64,000 bases of DNA from Primulina eburnea (Eukaryota; Streptophyta; Magnoliopsida; Lamiales; Gesneriaceae), in the NCBI RefSeq assembly GCF_022965805.1, contig NC_133109.1:5123869-5187868 (forward strand). The letters are read 5' to 3'. The notes beneath the pieces are model-generated. The model saw only the letters and a program-made list of their open reading frames with translations, was not told the DNA's origin and ran no database searches. Position 1 is the stretch's first letter. Every line of letters begins with the position of its first letter. The translations under genes were made by a program, and so were the position numbers. Of this stretch, positions 46,446 through 57,559 are shown in pieces.

Positions 46446-46949
46446 AATAAACTGATAAAACAACAGTCGAGGTCATAAGCTTCAATGAACTACCAGCTCG
46501 ATTTGTCTAACAACTCAATATGGAGATCAGCTTGAATTTATCATATATCCCTTATTTGTCAACAAGTTACCCAAAATCAAACTCACAAAAACTGTAAACT
46601 ATCTGCATTATTATGACATGTATGTCATTTAATTTTACATAGCACATATATTTATCGCCTTAAATGATAAGACTCCGATGTTTCAGTTTTTACCTTTCAA
46701 ATTTTGAAACAAAAAATCTCCACAAACATGCTGACATGTGGACTGACACATTTGTCCTACATGACCATATATATTCATTCATAAAATTTTCAATTCTTTT
46801 TATTTTACTGTTACTGATTATTATCTTTCTTGCTAATCAAGCTTACAATCATTCGTAATTCACTCAAAAATTCTGACTAACAATTAGAGAGTTTTCATTT
46901 GTCAGCAACGCTCTCCAAATCAACTTTGATGTAGTTTAAGTGTTGTTGA
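46446..46949 (+). other. spacer after Copia pol
   Basis: AT-rich. No domain recognised. It separates pol from the post-pol coding remnants. Confidence 0.4.
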
Positions 46950-49600
46950 ATGATGACATGGTGTCCATGTTCAAAAATCTGGAAGCCACCAGACTCAAGG
47001 GATTTCTTGGTTGCTCTATACATATCAATTAAGAAGAACTATCACAGTTCTTTGAATCTGCATAGATTGAAGATGAAGTTGTCGTCTACACTATCACATA
47101 TCAAACTTTCTCCTTTAATCAACAGTAGTTTACTAACATCTTCAGTTTTCCAACATAATGAATCACAGAGGTTTAAAAAATTGCCTTCTGAAACCATTAA
47201 AGTAATGAAAATCAAGTTTTCACTGTCGGATGTTTTTCTCAAATTTTTCGGAAAGAAAAAAGATATGAAGATTGAATTCATATTGTTGAATGATATAACG
47301 GCCAAACCCATGGCAGTAATGGCAGGCTCCTTCAATGCCTTCACAGTGGAAAGATTAAAAATGATGACCGCTATCACTACATGTATAAAAATCAACTGGA
47401 TTGTTGTCTTATACAACATATTAGTGGCAATGGTTTCTCATTCAGACAAATAACGCCAAGGATTTGATGTTCAAATCTGTCGACTAATGGAAAAAGCTCA
47501 AGTACAGCTTGAACTGTCAACCAGTCTGCACGTTCATAAGATGCTAAACAAAAAGTCCATCGATGTTTATGAATCAAAGAACCTCATCACTACAGAGTAT
47601 CTGTTGAGATTGAGAAAGAAGTTGATGAAGAAAAGAAGAAAAATAAATAACCCAACAAGCACCAATCAAAAGAAAACAAAGAGTTGAGGTGTCTGGCTCA
47701 GAGACACTGATTCTCATCAAAAGAATCTATCTCTCACTCAAGTCTTCTCGTCAGCTCTTCGGAAGAAGAAAAGAACCAAGAAAACCAAATTGATAAAGCA
47801 CTTCAACGAACCTATCAGACAAGCTCCCATCCCAACTGTTCCAATATGCAAGGTTCTACCCGACATCGAGATAATTGAACAAATTTTTTTTCTCACGAAT
47901 CGTGATTAACTCAAATTGAACTCAAAGATAAAGGAAAAATCACTCTTATTGAACTACACAAGATGTTGTCACATGTTCAAACAAGTATCACTCTGGCCAT
48001 GCAAAACGTGGAAAATGGAGTTCAGATCAGCTGAAGAATTTTGATAAATGGGCAAACAACAGAATGTTTGGACAATATTCAGATATCAAAACTCAAAAGA
48101 AAATCAAACAGATGACAGCTCAAGAAAATCAAATTCTAGAATGGACTAAGACTCAGATCATTCCTGAAGCTTTGAAGAGAGGAGATTTTCTAGCGATGAC
48201 GATAAGGCATATGGTTTAAAGCTCCTGATAAGCAAGAAAAGACAAAATTCAATCATCAAGACCCAACAACGCATGATGACTTTGCAGTCATCAGTTAGTT
48301 GGAGATGGACGCACATGGGCGGTCCATGAGACTTAATTTGATGAGAACAGAGCTCCAGTTGCCTCTATCTATTGAAGCATTTCATGAAGAAAGGCCTTCA
48401 GATCACATGGATCTGGAGGAACAAATCAAACAGTTCGATAGGGAAGAAGAAACAATGACTCAAGCTTACCAAAAACCAACATCTGATCCTTCCATTGATC
48501 AGATTCTCAAAGAGGTTTTACAGTAGCAACAAGGTGAACAACTTAAGAAAGACATAGTGACCTCCACTGTTTAGAAGCTATTTCTAAAATGTTGTTTCTT
48601 ACAACAACAGAAATATTGCAGACCCTGGACATCACAGTTATTCCTGAAATAACTCTAACATTTGTTCCAAAGACTAATGCACTAATCACACTGTTCGTAC
48701 CTCGAAATCATTAGCAATAATTGATCCCAAGTTTGACTTTGCATCCTCGACAGAACAGACATGTGTCTCACCTCCTCAACAAACGATACAAAAAATCATA
48801 CGAATGTCTCTTCTTTAACTCAACTCCCATCTATTGATGAGATAATTCAAAAAATGTTTCAAAGTCCATCCATCATTAATCTGCATAAGCTACCAGCACA
48901 AGAAAAGAAGAAGAGATATCGTAACCACCCTGAACCGCAAATACCTAAATCCATTCATACAAAACAATAAGCTCCCGAACATGAGCTGACACACACTTTT
49001 ACACCAATCTCACTTCCAAAGTTCCAGGATCAAGATCAAGGATATAATTCATAATTTACACAATTTGATGGACTGCATTTCATTTATCAATCATTGTTGA
49101 ATATGCAAAATGACATCACTGGATTTAGGGCAGAGCGGATGGCATCTCTCTGGATCTTGATCTTTTCAAGACAAATCTTTCTGAACATATTACTGAAGTA
49201 CTCAAGATTATGAATATGCACTCAAGTCAGATATTTGAACTTAAACATACTCAAACAGACATACTGTTGATCTTATCTGTCGAATTGAGGAGCAAGAAGT
49301 TGTGCTGCCATGACATATTGAAACCTTTGGGACTCAGATCTCCGAGACAATTATGTTTTTACAAGGTGAGAAGAGTGGTGTCAAAAAGAGGGAAAATAGA
49401 AAGAACGAGACAAATCTAAACCTTCATCATCGCCATCTCAGCATAAGAAGCCACGTGGGAAAGTTCTGGTGGTAGTGGTAGTGGTAGTGGTAGTGGTCGT
49501 GGTCATCATCATAACAACTCAAGTAGCACATACAAACCAATTTATACTCCTCATCAACCGTTCAAGAAAGGATAAATCAGGAAATAGAACTTCTATAGAA
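46950..49600 (+). pseudogene. Copia post-pol reading frame, degraded, non-enzymatic
   Basis: Plus-strand frames are broken but collinear. 46950-47453 has IKFSLSDVFLKFFGKKKDMKIEF, ITAKPMAVMAGSFNAFTVER and INWIVVLYNILVAMV. 47487-47687 has ELSTSLHVHKML, KSIDVY and a Lys-rich tail. Glu/Gln-rich pieces follow (48299-48526, 48761-48970, 49210-49419). The end is Gly/Ser/His-rich (49460-49560). I recall many predicted Gesneriaceae proteins with the same order (KMEFRLLHDIVAKALCAKAGSFD, VNWAQVLF, then a Lys-rich region and a Gly-rich tail), annotated there under misleading names such as 'dystroglycan-like'. Position after pol matches the extra ORF of SIRE-like Copia elements. No transmembrane hairpin typical of an envelope protein is seen. 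Function is unknown. Confidence 0.6.
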
Positions 49601-49696
49601 TTTTCATAATTTATTTTTATGCATTAATATATGTTTGTTCTTTTATATTACTTAGAATAGAAAACTTAGTTTTGACATCATAAAAAATGTGGAAAT

Positions 49697-51237
49697 TGTT
49701 AAGGCAAAATTTATATATAAGTTTTGGTAATCACAAACTAAACTGATCTAATTCAAGCTCATATAAATGCAGACTATTAAACTGAACTAAACGAGAATAC
49801 AAGTATGATGATCAACCTAGGCTTTTACCAGCTAAACAGAACCGATAGGTCGATTTGTTCAACTACTTTGATATGATAGATTTTATTCATCATCATGACT
49901 TGAACCAAGCTATTCGAACAGAACATATCAACTTGAAGACTAGTCTATCAACATTCTTTGAAGATAAAGAGTCTATCTATGATTTTATGATAAATTAGTC
50001 AGCAAGAATAAACAAAAAAAAAACTGTTGGTTACTCCTTTCAACTAGTGTCCAAAGAATTTAAATAGCTGACACTATATTTGACAGAACAACAAGGATAT
50101 GTGGCTATATCCGCATAAATTTCGACCACCCAGTACATCTGTGAGTACCAAATATATTTTTTGTCATTGGGGACCAACACCTATAAATAAGGAATCCATA
50201 AAGATTGGAAAGCCCTTAGAAAAACTAATATTTCTGTATTAATCTTCATCAAGTATTCAAATCACATAGTATCCTTCAAAAGATTCATCTTTAAGTTGTT
50301 CTTTCACACACTCAGTTTCCCATCAGATTGATTAAAGTCAAATATTGTGCTCTTTTTATTCACACTTATCTTTTACACATGAGCGTTGTTGTATTGTGAG
50401 AATCAATTGTAACTGTCAGAAACATGTTTATGAATAGATCAAGTTGAAGAAAAGAGTGTTAGGAGTTTCAGATCATTAGGGTTGTGGAACCGAGCTGTAA
50501 TGGGTTTGTTCAAGTTGTTGTACTGATCAAATCTTCTAGTTAAATAAGTTTGAAAACAAAATAAGGAGAGACATATAAGTTTAGCCTTCAAACTTTCATA
50601 TACAACTTCTTGCCTCTATATTTATTACTATTTACTTATGCTGCTAAGGCGATACATCTGTGCTGATAAGTGAGCTGAAGAAAATTGAGTTGTTGCTTTT
50701 TTATATCATAATCACTAAGCATGTAACGCCCCAGATTCGACAACTGTCCTCAATGTACCAAGACGGATCTTTCCGGTGTGCTTATGTCCTCATTCACACT
50801 CACCATAGGAAACTTCCCAAGGAGTCACTCATCCCAAAATTGTCCCAAGTCAAGCACGCTTAACTATGGAGTTCTTATGTGATGAGCTACCGAAAAAAGA
50901 TGCATCTTCTTGATATGAGTAGTACCAATCAAATCTTTTAAGCCCTCCTCAACTGCACAGTCTCATACCTGAGTAGTTTTGGAAACTCTCTCATTCTGGT
51001 GCAAGATCGTTTCATTTGCCCCTCTCATGACAATCACCCTCCGCCCTCTTTGGCCACGGGCCTCACAAATTAATCTAAGTAGTTTTCTCACTTAGAACAC
51101 GTTTCTAGTAGCTCAAATTAATCAGTCTAATTGAAGTATCGGCTTGAGATGTTAACACAGCTTAACCTTAGTATTATTTGACATAGTTTGCATAACCGTT
51201 CATTCGCCCCTCTAAACTATTATTTTTGATCCTAACA
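49697..51237 (+). repeat. right LTR of the Copia element (with insert)
   Basis: It starts TGTTAAGG and ends cctaaca, collinear with the left LTR. Without the Cassandra insert it is 1195 bp against 1555 bp on the left, so a block near its start was lost. The 5-bp flanks of the whole element (taagg and acact) do not match, expected given age or imprecise end placement. Confidence 0.75.
50722..51067 (-). mobile_element. Cassandra-type solo LTR with 5S rRNA-like segment
   Basis: 346 bp, plus-strand ends TGTAACGCCC and GGGCCTCACA. The minus strand of about 50809-50903 resembles plant 5S rRNA. The box A region tagttaagcgtgcttg and box C region gggatgagtgactccttggg are recognisable, while the intermediate element is diverged. 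5S-derived Pol III promoter sequence in the LTR is the hallmark of Cassandra TRIMs. It interrupts the right Copia LTR; the left LTR has the same sequence without the insert. No internal domain or second LTR is present. Flanks aagca and aatta do not form a TSD. Confidence 0.85.
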
Positions 51238-52279
51238 ACACTCTAAAATTTTGTATTCTAAAATCTGATATCAATTAAATCTAATATAATTTTCAATATA
51301 TTAAAGATTTTATTGATATCTTCTGGGATATTACTATAATAATCCAACCCTATAATTATCTAATGATTATAATTTAAATTTAACTAATATCTCATAATTA
51401 ATTATTTATCTTCAAACTCTTAAAGTTATGGAATTGATTTTCATCTTCGCGTATGATTTCTAAAATTTCTCCTCGTCATTAATTTGAAAGGCACACTGGA
51501 GACCATAAAATCATAATTAGAAGCTCCGATAACTCAGATAAATAATTAAATACTGTAATTAATTTATCTAACTTATTAATTCCATCCACTAAAAATTATG
51601 GACCGCACTATTCTTCATTGTAGAATATCTTACTCTAAAAAATTTTATTCGGTTGATATAAACGTTATATATGGATTAGATAATTCGTAATTGATTCGTA
51701 ATTGAATATAGGAATTTTTTGTTTACCTCTCCAGTTACTTTTTATCCTCATTTACCATCAATTCACTAATGAGTGATTCAGTTTATAATTCAATTATAAA
51801 GTAGTTGGGTCCAACACTTAGTTAATAGAATTAACGAATGGTATAATTTTATTTCTTCTTCCCCAAGAAGGAATTCCATGTATTTAAATTCTTATTTTCA
51901 GTCATTCATTTCAAACTTAAATGTTAAATGGAAGTGTTGAGAATTAGTAATTGCAAACTTTAAACAAACAAATTAAGAGTCACATTGAAACAAACAAGAA
52001 ATAATAGAATTTGAAATTTGAAACAAATATAAAATTACGAGTCACATATGATCATCTTTATAATTTAATTTGAATTTCATGGTAATAATAGAATTTATTA
52101 TGAAATATCTAATTAAAGTCATACATTCTTGCCACAACTTTATTGTTGCACTCCCGAAAGCAAGTTGTCCAAAACTAGTATAATTCAGTGAGTATGAATG
52201 TCGTATCTACAAGGAAAATAAGGTAATTATAAGTTCATTATGATGTCTTTTGTTTTTTTATATTTAAATTATTTTGGCC
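51238..52279. other. AT-rich DNA, possible unidentified LTR remnant
   Basis: No gene. The stretch at about 51590-51900 is somewhat more complex and has the feel of an old retroelement LTR, but no ends, PBS or TSD could be found. Confidence 0.3.
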
Positions 52280-52629
52280 TGTTGGGTGCAATAATTGTCC
52301 TTGCTTGGAAGAGCGATCGAACCGTGGTTCTTGAGCTGTTGTGCGGTTTAAAAGATTTGAGTTGCATCACAACTATTAGCTATAGATTTTGGTAAAGCGG
52401 TAAGCACTCGGTCCTACAATTGGTATCAGAACCATGGTCACGGGTTCGATTCTCATTGATTGCAAGGAGTGCAATTATTGAATGGGAGATTGTTGGGTGT
52501 AATAATTGTCCTTGCTTGGTAGAGCGATCGAACCGTGGTGCTTGAACTGCTGTGCGGTTTAAAAGATTTGAGTTCCACCATTACTACTAGCTATAACTTT
52601 TGGTAAAACGGTAAGCACTCGGTCCTACA
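52280..52629 (+). mobile_element. TRIM element, family 2, copy B (350 bp)
   Basis: Two 139-bp terminal repeats (52280-52418 and 52491-52629), TGTTGGGTG to cctaca, with an exact TSD tggcc at 52275-52279 and 52630-52634. The PBS-like tggtatcagaacc is at 52421 and the purine tract aatgggagat precedes the right repeat. Same family as 43735-44128 but without its 44-bp duplication, so it shows the ancestral structure. Confidence 0.94.
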
Positions 52630-54207
52630 TGGCCATAATTGATGGTTTTTATATGTTCAAATTTTAAATTAAATAGTCGAGATTAAAGGATTCACTAATG
52701 TTATTTAAATAAAGTTAGAATAAATGAACATCATTGGAATTCACTTGATAAAATGGTTGCAATAAATTAAATAATCATTATTTATATTATTGTTGTATAT
52801 TATTCTCTTATTCATATATTATATATACAAAAACTTATAAATAATGTCAAGTATTCATTGAGCTATGTATTTGTAAACATTAAATCAAAGTAATCACTTT
52901 AAATTATTGGTAATATCCAGCTAACATTTAAATTGTATCAAGAATTCAATATGATGATAATATTCATATATAATAAATCAAAGTAATCACTTAAATTGTT
53001 GGTAATATTAAACTAAAATTTAAGTGATACCAAGAATTTGGTTTAACATATAGCATCAATAAAGCAGAACTCCCACATATAACTAGGATATATAAAAATG
53101 CTTAAATAAGATAAAATAAATATAATTTAAATATTAAATAATATTATTTTATTATCATATCTGGAGCTTCACATTTTCGTCTCGACTTTAAAAGATTAGT
53201 AACTCATGATAGAAATGAAGAACTTGGAATAAATACTTAACATGATAATTGTATTTAAGTGAATAAATTTAAAGAAAATAAGGATAAAAAATATGAACTC
53301 AAAGTTTAGTTAATAGAATAAGGGATGATTTACTCCATCACAATATACACCTATTTATAAGCCAATTAGGAGGGAAAAAAAAATAAAATATTATTTTGTA
53401 CATATAATTTGTGCAATTTTTCTTTATAATTAACCCAAACTTTTATTGCATATTGTACTCCATTTTTTACAATTTTTCCAAATAATTTGATTTTTCACAT
53501 AAAATAAATGTTGTTCATAATTGAGTTTTCTGAATTGTGAAATAGTTTAATATTGTTTTACCAAGTAATTTGATAAATATGGTCAAAATACTCAAGCTTG
53601 GTAAAATTGTAATTCCATTTATACCACTTTCACTTCGTGCTCAATTTGACCTCATTTATGACAAGAATTTTATCTCAAGTCTTTCATCGATATTTTGGGA
53701 TTTGAAATCAACCTTATGTAGGTTTATCATCAAATTCTCATTTTTCTAGCCAAAGTTATTATTGTGCTATCGAACATGTAAAAATAACAAAAATAATACA
53801 ATTTTACAACACATATTTTTTTATACAAGTTATTATAAAACATAATACACTTTAAACTATAAAATATTATACTAAATATTTAGTTAACATACATTTTGTA
53901 TTAATCACACCCCAACCATCTTATTACTAGTCCTTAGCAATTTAAGAGTTAATAAAAAACATTGATTAATATAAATAAAAATACAATAAAAACTATCCAG
54001 ATGTTTAAAACTAATTTAAATAATGTCAAAATTACATCAAATTACTATAATTATAACTTATGAAATAAAGTTAGTTGATCAATTCAAAGCATATTTTCAT
54101 GTAATTAAATATACATGGTCTTTAGAAAGTTCTAGTAAGAGTCACTGGTGTGCTGTCGTTGTGCCACCAAACTTAAATTCCTACTCTTTAAATAAAACTA
54201 GTGTAAT
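52630..54207. other. AT-rich intergenic DNA with a short tandem duplication
   Basis: Nothing coding. A roughly 100-bp direct duplication is visible: aaatcaaagtaatcacttt near 52882 and again near 52976, each followed by a similar ttggtaatat...aagaatt block. Otherwise unremarkable. Confidence 0.45.
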
Positions 54208-55541
54208 TGTGGGGACCCGGACGCTAATCAAGTTCTTAATCATGATTGGGACTAATTAATCAATTATAATAAACAGGGTCTAATTTTTTTTAAATGCGGA
54301 AGGTAATGGAATCAAACTCCTATACATATCAGTATAAAAGTATAAATCTGATAAAATATAAATCATACACATTTCAGGTTTAACAACTAACTGTCAAGTG
54401 TTTAAACCCTATCTCTAGTCCAAGTCCGTAGTCTCCACTCTAACTCGATCTGTCTTCATCTCTGTGACCCTGAACCTGTCCCACCTGTTGCCATACACAC
54501 ATACAAACAAGACAACAGCCGGATAACTCCGGTGAGATATAAATATCCCAGTATAAACAATGTATTAAATGCAATCATATAAAACATATATAAAAGCATA
54601 AACAAGCATCAAAACATGTATCTAGTCTGACTACATGAATCAATGACTCGTGATCTAATCTTATCTTATCTCAAATCTAGGGATCCCAATCTAATTTAGA
54701 CTCTGGTATTCTGTATCGAGTGTCTACGATTGACGTCGATCTACATCTAAAGTTCATCGATACACCGTAAGTCTAGAGTCTTATCGGTTCTGAGAAAGAC
54801 TCGGCGGTTCTGCCCTAGCTAGGTTGATCTGCCCTAGAGTCGGACTCTGACTCTGACTCTGTTCTAAGTCAATAGATTAACATATCAATCTGATAATCTG
54901 CAAATATCAATGCAATAAAATACATTATGTGATTTAGGGAAACTCAAGTCAAACCTAACTCGAGTTGTGCAATCCCGAATCAACATTTATTTATACCTTT
55001 CTTGTTGTCGATCTGATACAATCAAAGTCTTGATTCAAAGTCTGTCACGGTTCAATCTGGCAATGACAATACCAATATTCTGTATCAATATTCTAATCAA
55101 ATCACAATGTCTCTGTTTTATCAAATTCTGGCAGTATAACAGTACAATCTTGCGATACTGATAATACTATATCAGTCTATATCAATTCCAAACATTTACA
55201 ATCAACCACCGTACACATCTGATATCATTTCTCGGTCAATTCAACTCTGAAATTCATAACAATTCCATATTCACTCCGTTTCTTAATCTGACTTCGATTC
55301 TACGCTGTCTAACATGTCAAGAACAACATATATGACGTGTATTCAATTCTAACAACACCATAATTTCAAAACATGTTAAAACGTAGTAAAACTTACGTCC
55401 AGTTGAAGCCTACGTTGTTAGGAACTCGATACCGAAGTCGGATTCAAAATCAGACGAACGGATTGAAATATAAAGGCGTAAGGATTTTCGCGGAGATTCT
55501 CGGTGCTTCTCTTTTCTTCTGAAAATTTGCAAGTGTTTATC

Positions 55542-55559
55542 TATATATATATATATATA
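55542..55559. repeat. TA tract at core promoter position of LTR L2
   Basis: Short alternating TA run between the palindrome array and a downstream block (minus strand gcaaattttcagaagaaaag) that is also present after the TA tract of L1. Confidence 0.6.
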
Positions 55560-55609
55560 CACCAACTTGCATGCTATAAGAAACGTGTCTTATTTTCCTA
55601 AATTTTGCC

Positions 55610-55789
55610 GGCGCTCGGGCGGTAATAAAGTACCGCTCGGCCGCGGAACTCTCTGTCCCAGACGTGAATTTGTTATCCACTGGCGCTCGGGCGGTAATGT
55701 TCTACCGCTCGGGCGCCATACTTTCTGTCCGAGCACTTTTCTTGTCAACCACTGGCGCTCGAGCGGTCATTTCCTACCGCTCGGGCGCC
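55610..55789 (-). repeat. GGCGCTCGGGCGGTA twin-palindrome array in LTR L2
   Basis: Three 36-bp units at 55610-55645, 55682-55717 and 55754-55789, exactly 72 bp apart. Each is GGCGCTCGGGCGGTA, a spacer of about 6-8 bp, then TACCGCTCGGGCGCC, an imperfect inverted repeat. Number, size and spacing match the arrays of L1 and L3, but the sequence is unrelated. Confidence 0.92.
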
Positions 55790-55900
55790 AACAGTTCTGT
55801 CTAAAACTTGTACCCTTCATAAGCTTTAACCAATCTGGTCCCTTAATAACCTGATTATAATCAGGTTTCTGTTTGATAAAAACTAATAAAATAACGGGAG

Positions 55901-56299
55901 ATTTATTTCTTTCGAGTAAAATGCAAATAAAGGGGGTTTCTGTTTGATAAAAACTAATAAAATACTAGAACTAATTTAACATGCAAGAAGAAATAACAAA
56001 TCAAGATGAATAACTAATTAAATGTAAATTAATATTACCAAGCTCGATTCAATGGATTTAAATTAGAAAATATATTAATCTATCTGGGGATGTTTACATA
56101 AATCACCAAGATAAAAATAAACATGGTTTTTATTTTTTGTTTTTTTGAAAAACTTAATATTCTTCCCTTAACTTTAATATGACATTATCCTTAATGTCAA
56201 AACAAATATAAATAGATAGTACATGATGAAAGAAATATCAACTAGAATTTTATTGAAGATAAGAAACAGAAACACAAACCAATCCATGACTTCATCAAT
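55901..56299. other. AT-rich spacer
   Basis: No gene. A T-rich segment at about 56126-56148 could be the poly(A) relic of a retrocopied gene read on the minus strand (see the LOG-like fragment), but this is speculative. Confidence 0.3.
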
Positions 56300-56950
56300 A
56301 ATCCATCTTTCTTTTCTTGCTGCTAGATTGCTATCAATTGATCTTTACTATCATCGAATCAGGCTTATGAACAAAATCTTGGAAATCATCGATTAATTGA
56401 TCAACATTTGAAGCAGATATAAGCATTAGCCATGAATTTTTTTAAATGAAGTTCTACTTCGCAGATTTATCAAGAAATGTCAACAAACAATTATAATAAT
56501 TATTGATAATCAATATACCCACATGTTTATTATTAACATTAATTTTTTGCCCAAGAAACAGTGTGACAAATTTCTTCTAAAGTATCGAAACCATGTAGTA
56601 ATGCAATAAAAGTATCAGAATTTTCAGCCATTTTGGTGATTCTATCATACATAGATTAAACTCTCAATACTTCCCCATCGTGACTCCTGTGATATTACCT
56701 TCAGCTAAAGATGTAGGGATAATACCCAAAACTTGATTACCTCCAAGATGAGTTGTTGAAATATATTTAATTAACCCAATATTACCTCCCGATATACTAA
56801 GTGGATTTTTTCTCTCAGCTAATACCTTACCAAGATTGTTTGCTTCTTCTACAAAAACTTCTTTTTTCCCAAGACAATATTTTTTAAAAATGTTGGTGCA
56901 GAGGATCCAACAATTTTTTACTTTCTATTTATCTGCAAAAATGGAGAGAA
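56300..56950 (-). pseudogene. LOG-like cytokinin riboside 5'-monophosphate phosphoribohydrolase fragment
   Basis: The minus strand reads, with a few lesions, a LOG protein from near its N-terminus to its end: KKEVFVEEANNLGKVLAERK, then GGNIGLI, HLGGNQVLGIIPTSLAEGNI, then after a stop and frameshift MYDRITKMAENSDTFIALLHGFDTLEEICHTVSWA, then SNVDQLIDDF near the C-terminus. LOG enzymes release active cytokinin bases. Their signature is PGGxGTxxE; here it is changed to LHGFDTLEE, so both key glycines of the motif are damaged. Exons normally split by introns are contiguous, which suggests a retrocopy. However, an acceptor-like ttttgcag near 56.93 kb leaves open a partial genomic copy. It is clearly a pseudogene. 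Confidence 0.8.
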
Positions 56951-56964
56951 ATGTGACACACACA

Positions 56965-56967
<3 letters not shown>

Positions 56968-57018
<51 letters not shown>
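56968..57018. repeat. (TA)n microsatellite
   Basis: About 50 bp of alternating TA, turning into tatgtatgtatatg at the right edge. It lies just upstream of the LOG-like pseudogene. Confidence 0.9.
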
Positions 57019-57025
<7 letters not shown>

Positions 57026-57559
57026 ATGTATATATCAATTTTCCTCTGGTTTACATCCAGAAACAACTTCAATTTCTTCTACGAGTCGAGGATATGCTTC
57101 TCATCCAATTTTCATTTTTTCTTTTGTTTTTTAGCATATGTGATTTTTCATAATCTAGGCATATACTAAATGTGTAATGATTGTGGAACTTCTCCTCTTA
57201 ATTTAACATTGGCTTCAATTATAAGACGAATATAGTTTGGAATTTCTTTTTGCATAAGCATTCTCAATCTTTCACACATGCCTTTATAATTTTTTTTCAA
57301 AACATGTTTAGAAAAAGAAACAAAATATTTATAATTTTTTTGAGAGGACTTTGAAAAGAAAGATGTGTTTTTTATTTTTTTTATTTTTGTATCTGCTATT
57401 GTGGAAAACTGATTTAACCGACTTTAAGAGCCACAGAGTACCGTTGTCTACCACTTAACCTGGAAAATAAAAAATATTAAGGAACCCTGAAAAATCAAAT
57501 ACAACACAAAAATAAAAATAAAATCAAGGATTGAAAAATAAAATAAATTCGTCTTGAAA
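57019..57559 (-). other. unidentified decayed coding DNA
   Basis: On the minus strand a segment reads like protein (ERLRMLMQKEIPNYIRLI, then LRGEVPQSL) before stops. No family assigned. It may belong upstream of the LOG-like fragment or to the tail of the Athila-like element. Confidence 0.25.

Larger units (their letters stand above)
32397..51237 (+). mobile_element. SIRE-like Copia element with nested insertions, defective
   Basis: Plus-strand Copia: left LTR 32397-33951, PBS 33954, gag from about 34.0 kb, protease interrupted at 36075, integrase to RNase H 44.1-46.4 kb, a 3-kb post-pol region 46.9-49.6 kb, right LTR 49697-51237. Inside it lie Gypsy element 2 (36076-43714), a TRIM (43735-44128) and a Cassandra LTR (50722-51067). 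Without these the element would be about 10.4 kb. LTRs are clearly diverged and unequal in length, so it is much older than its inserts. Large gag (ALGKDYNREV motif) and extra sequence after pol fit the SIRE/Maximus clade. Confidence 0.8.
54208..55900 (-). mobile_element. LTR (L2), related to L1 and L3, probably solo
   Basis: On the plus strand it starts TGTGGGGACCCGGACGC, the reverse complement of the end of L1 (25600-27402), and follows L1 in reverse through conserved blocks (gaaggtaatggaatcaaact, ataactccggtgagatat, ctaactcgagttgtgcaatc). It has a different palindrome array at 55610-55789. The 5' end near 55.9 kb is unclear. A 29-bp block (ggtttctgtttgataaaaac onward) is repeated at about 55864 and 55935, so that end has been rearranged. 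No adjacent PBS or coding region was identified. Confidence 0.75.

Noticed and set aside
47042..47419. 125-codon minus-strand frame
   Set aside because: Antisense of the better supported plus-strand Copia post-pol frame (46950-47453).
50809..50903. A functional 5S rRNA gene
   Set aside because: Only box A and box C regions resemble 5S. The segment is diverged and lies within TG...CA LTR ends, so it is Cassandra-type sequence.
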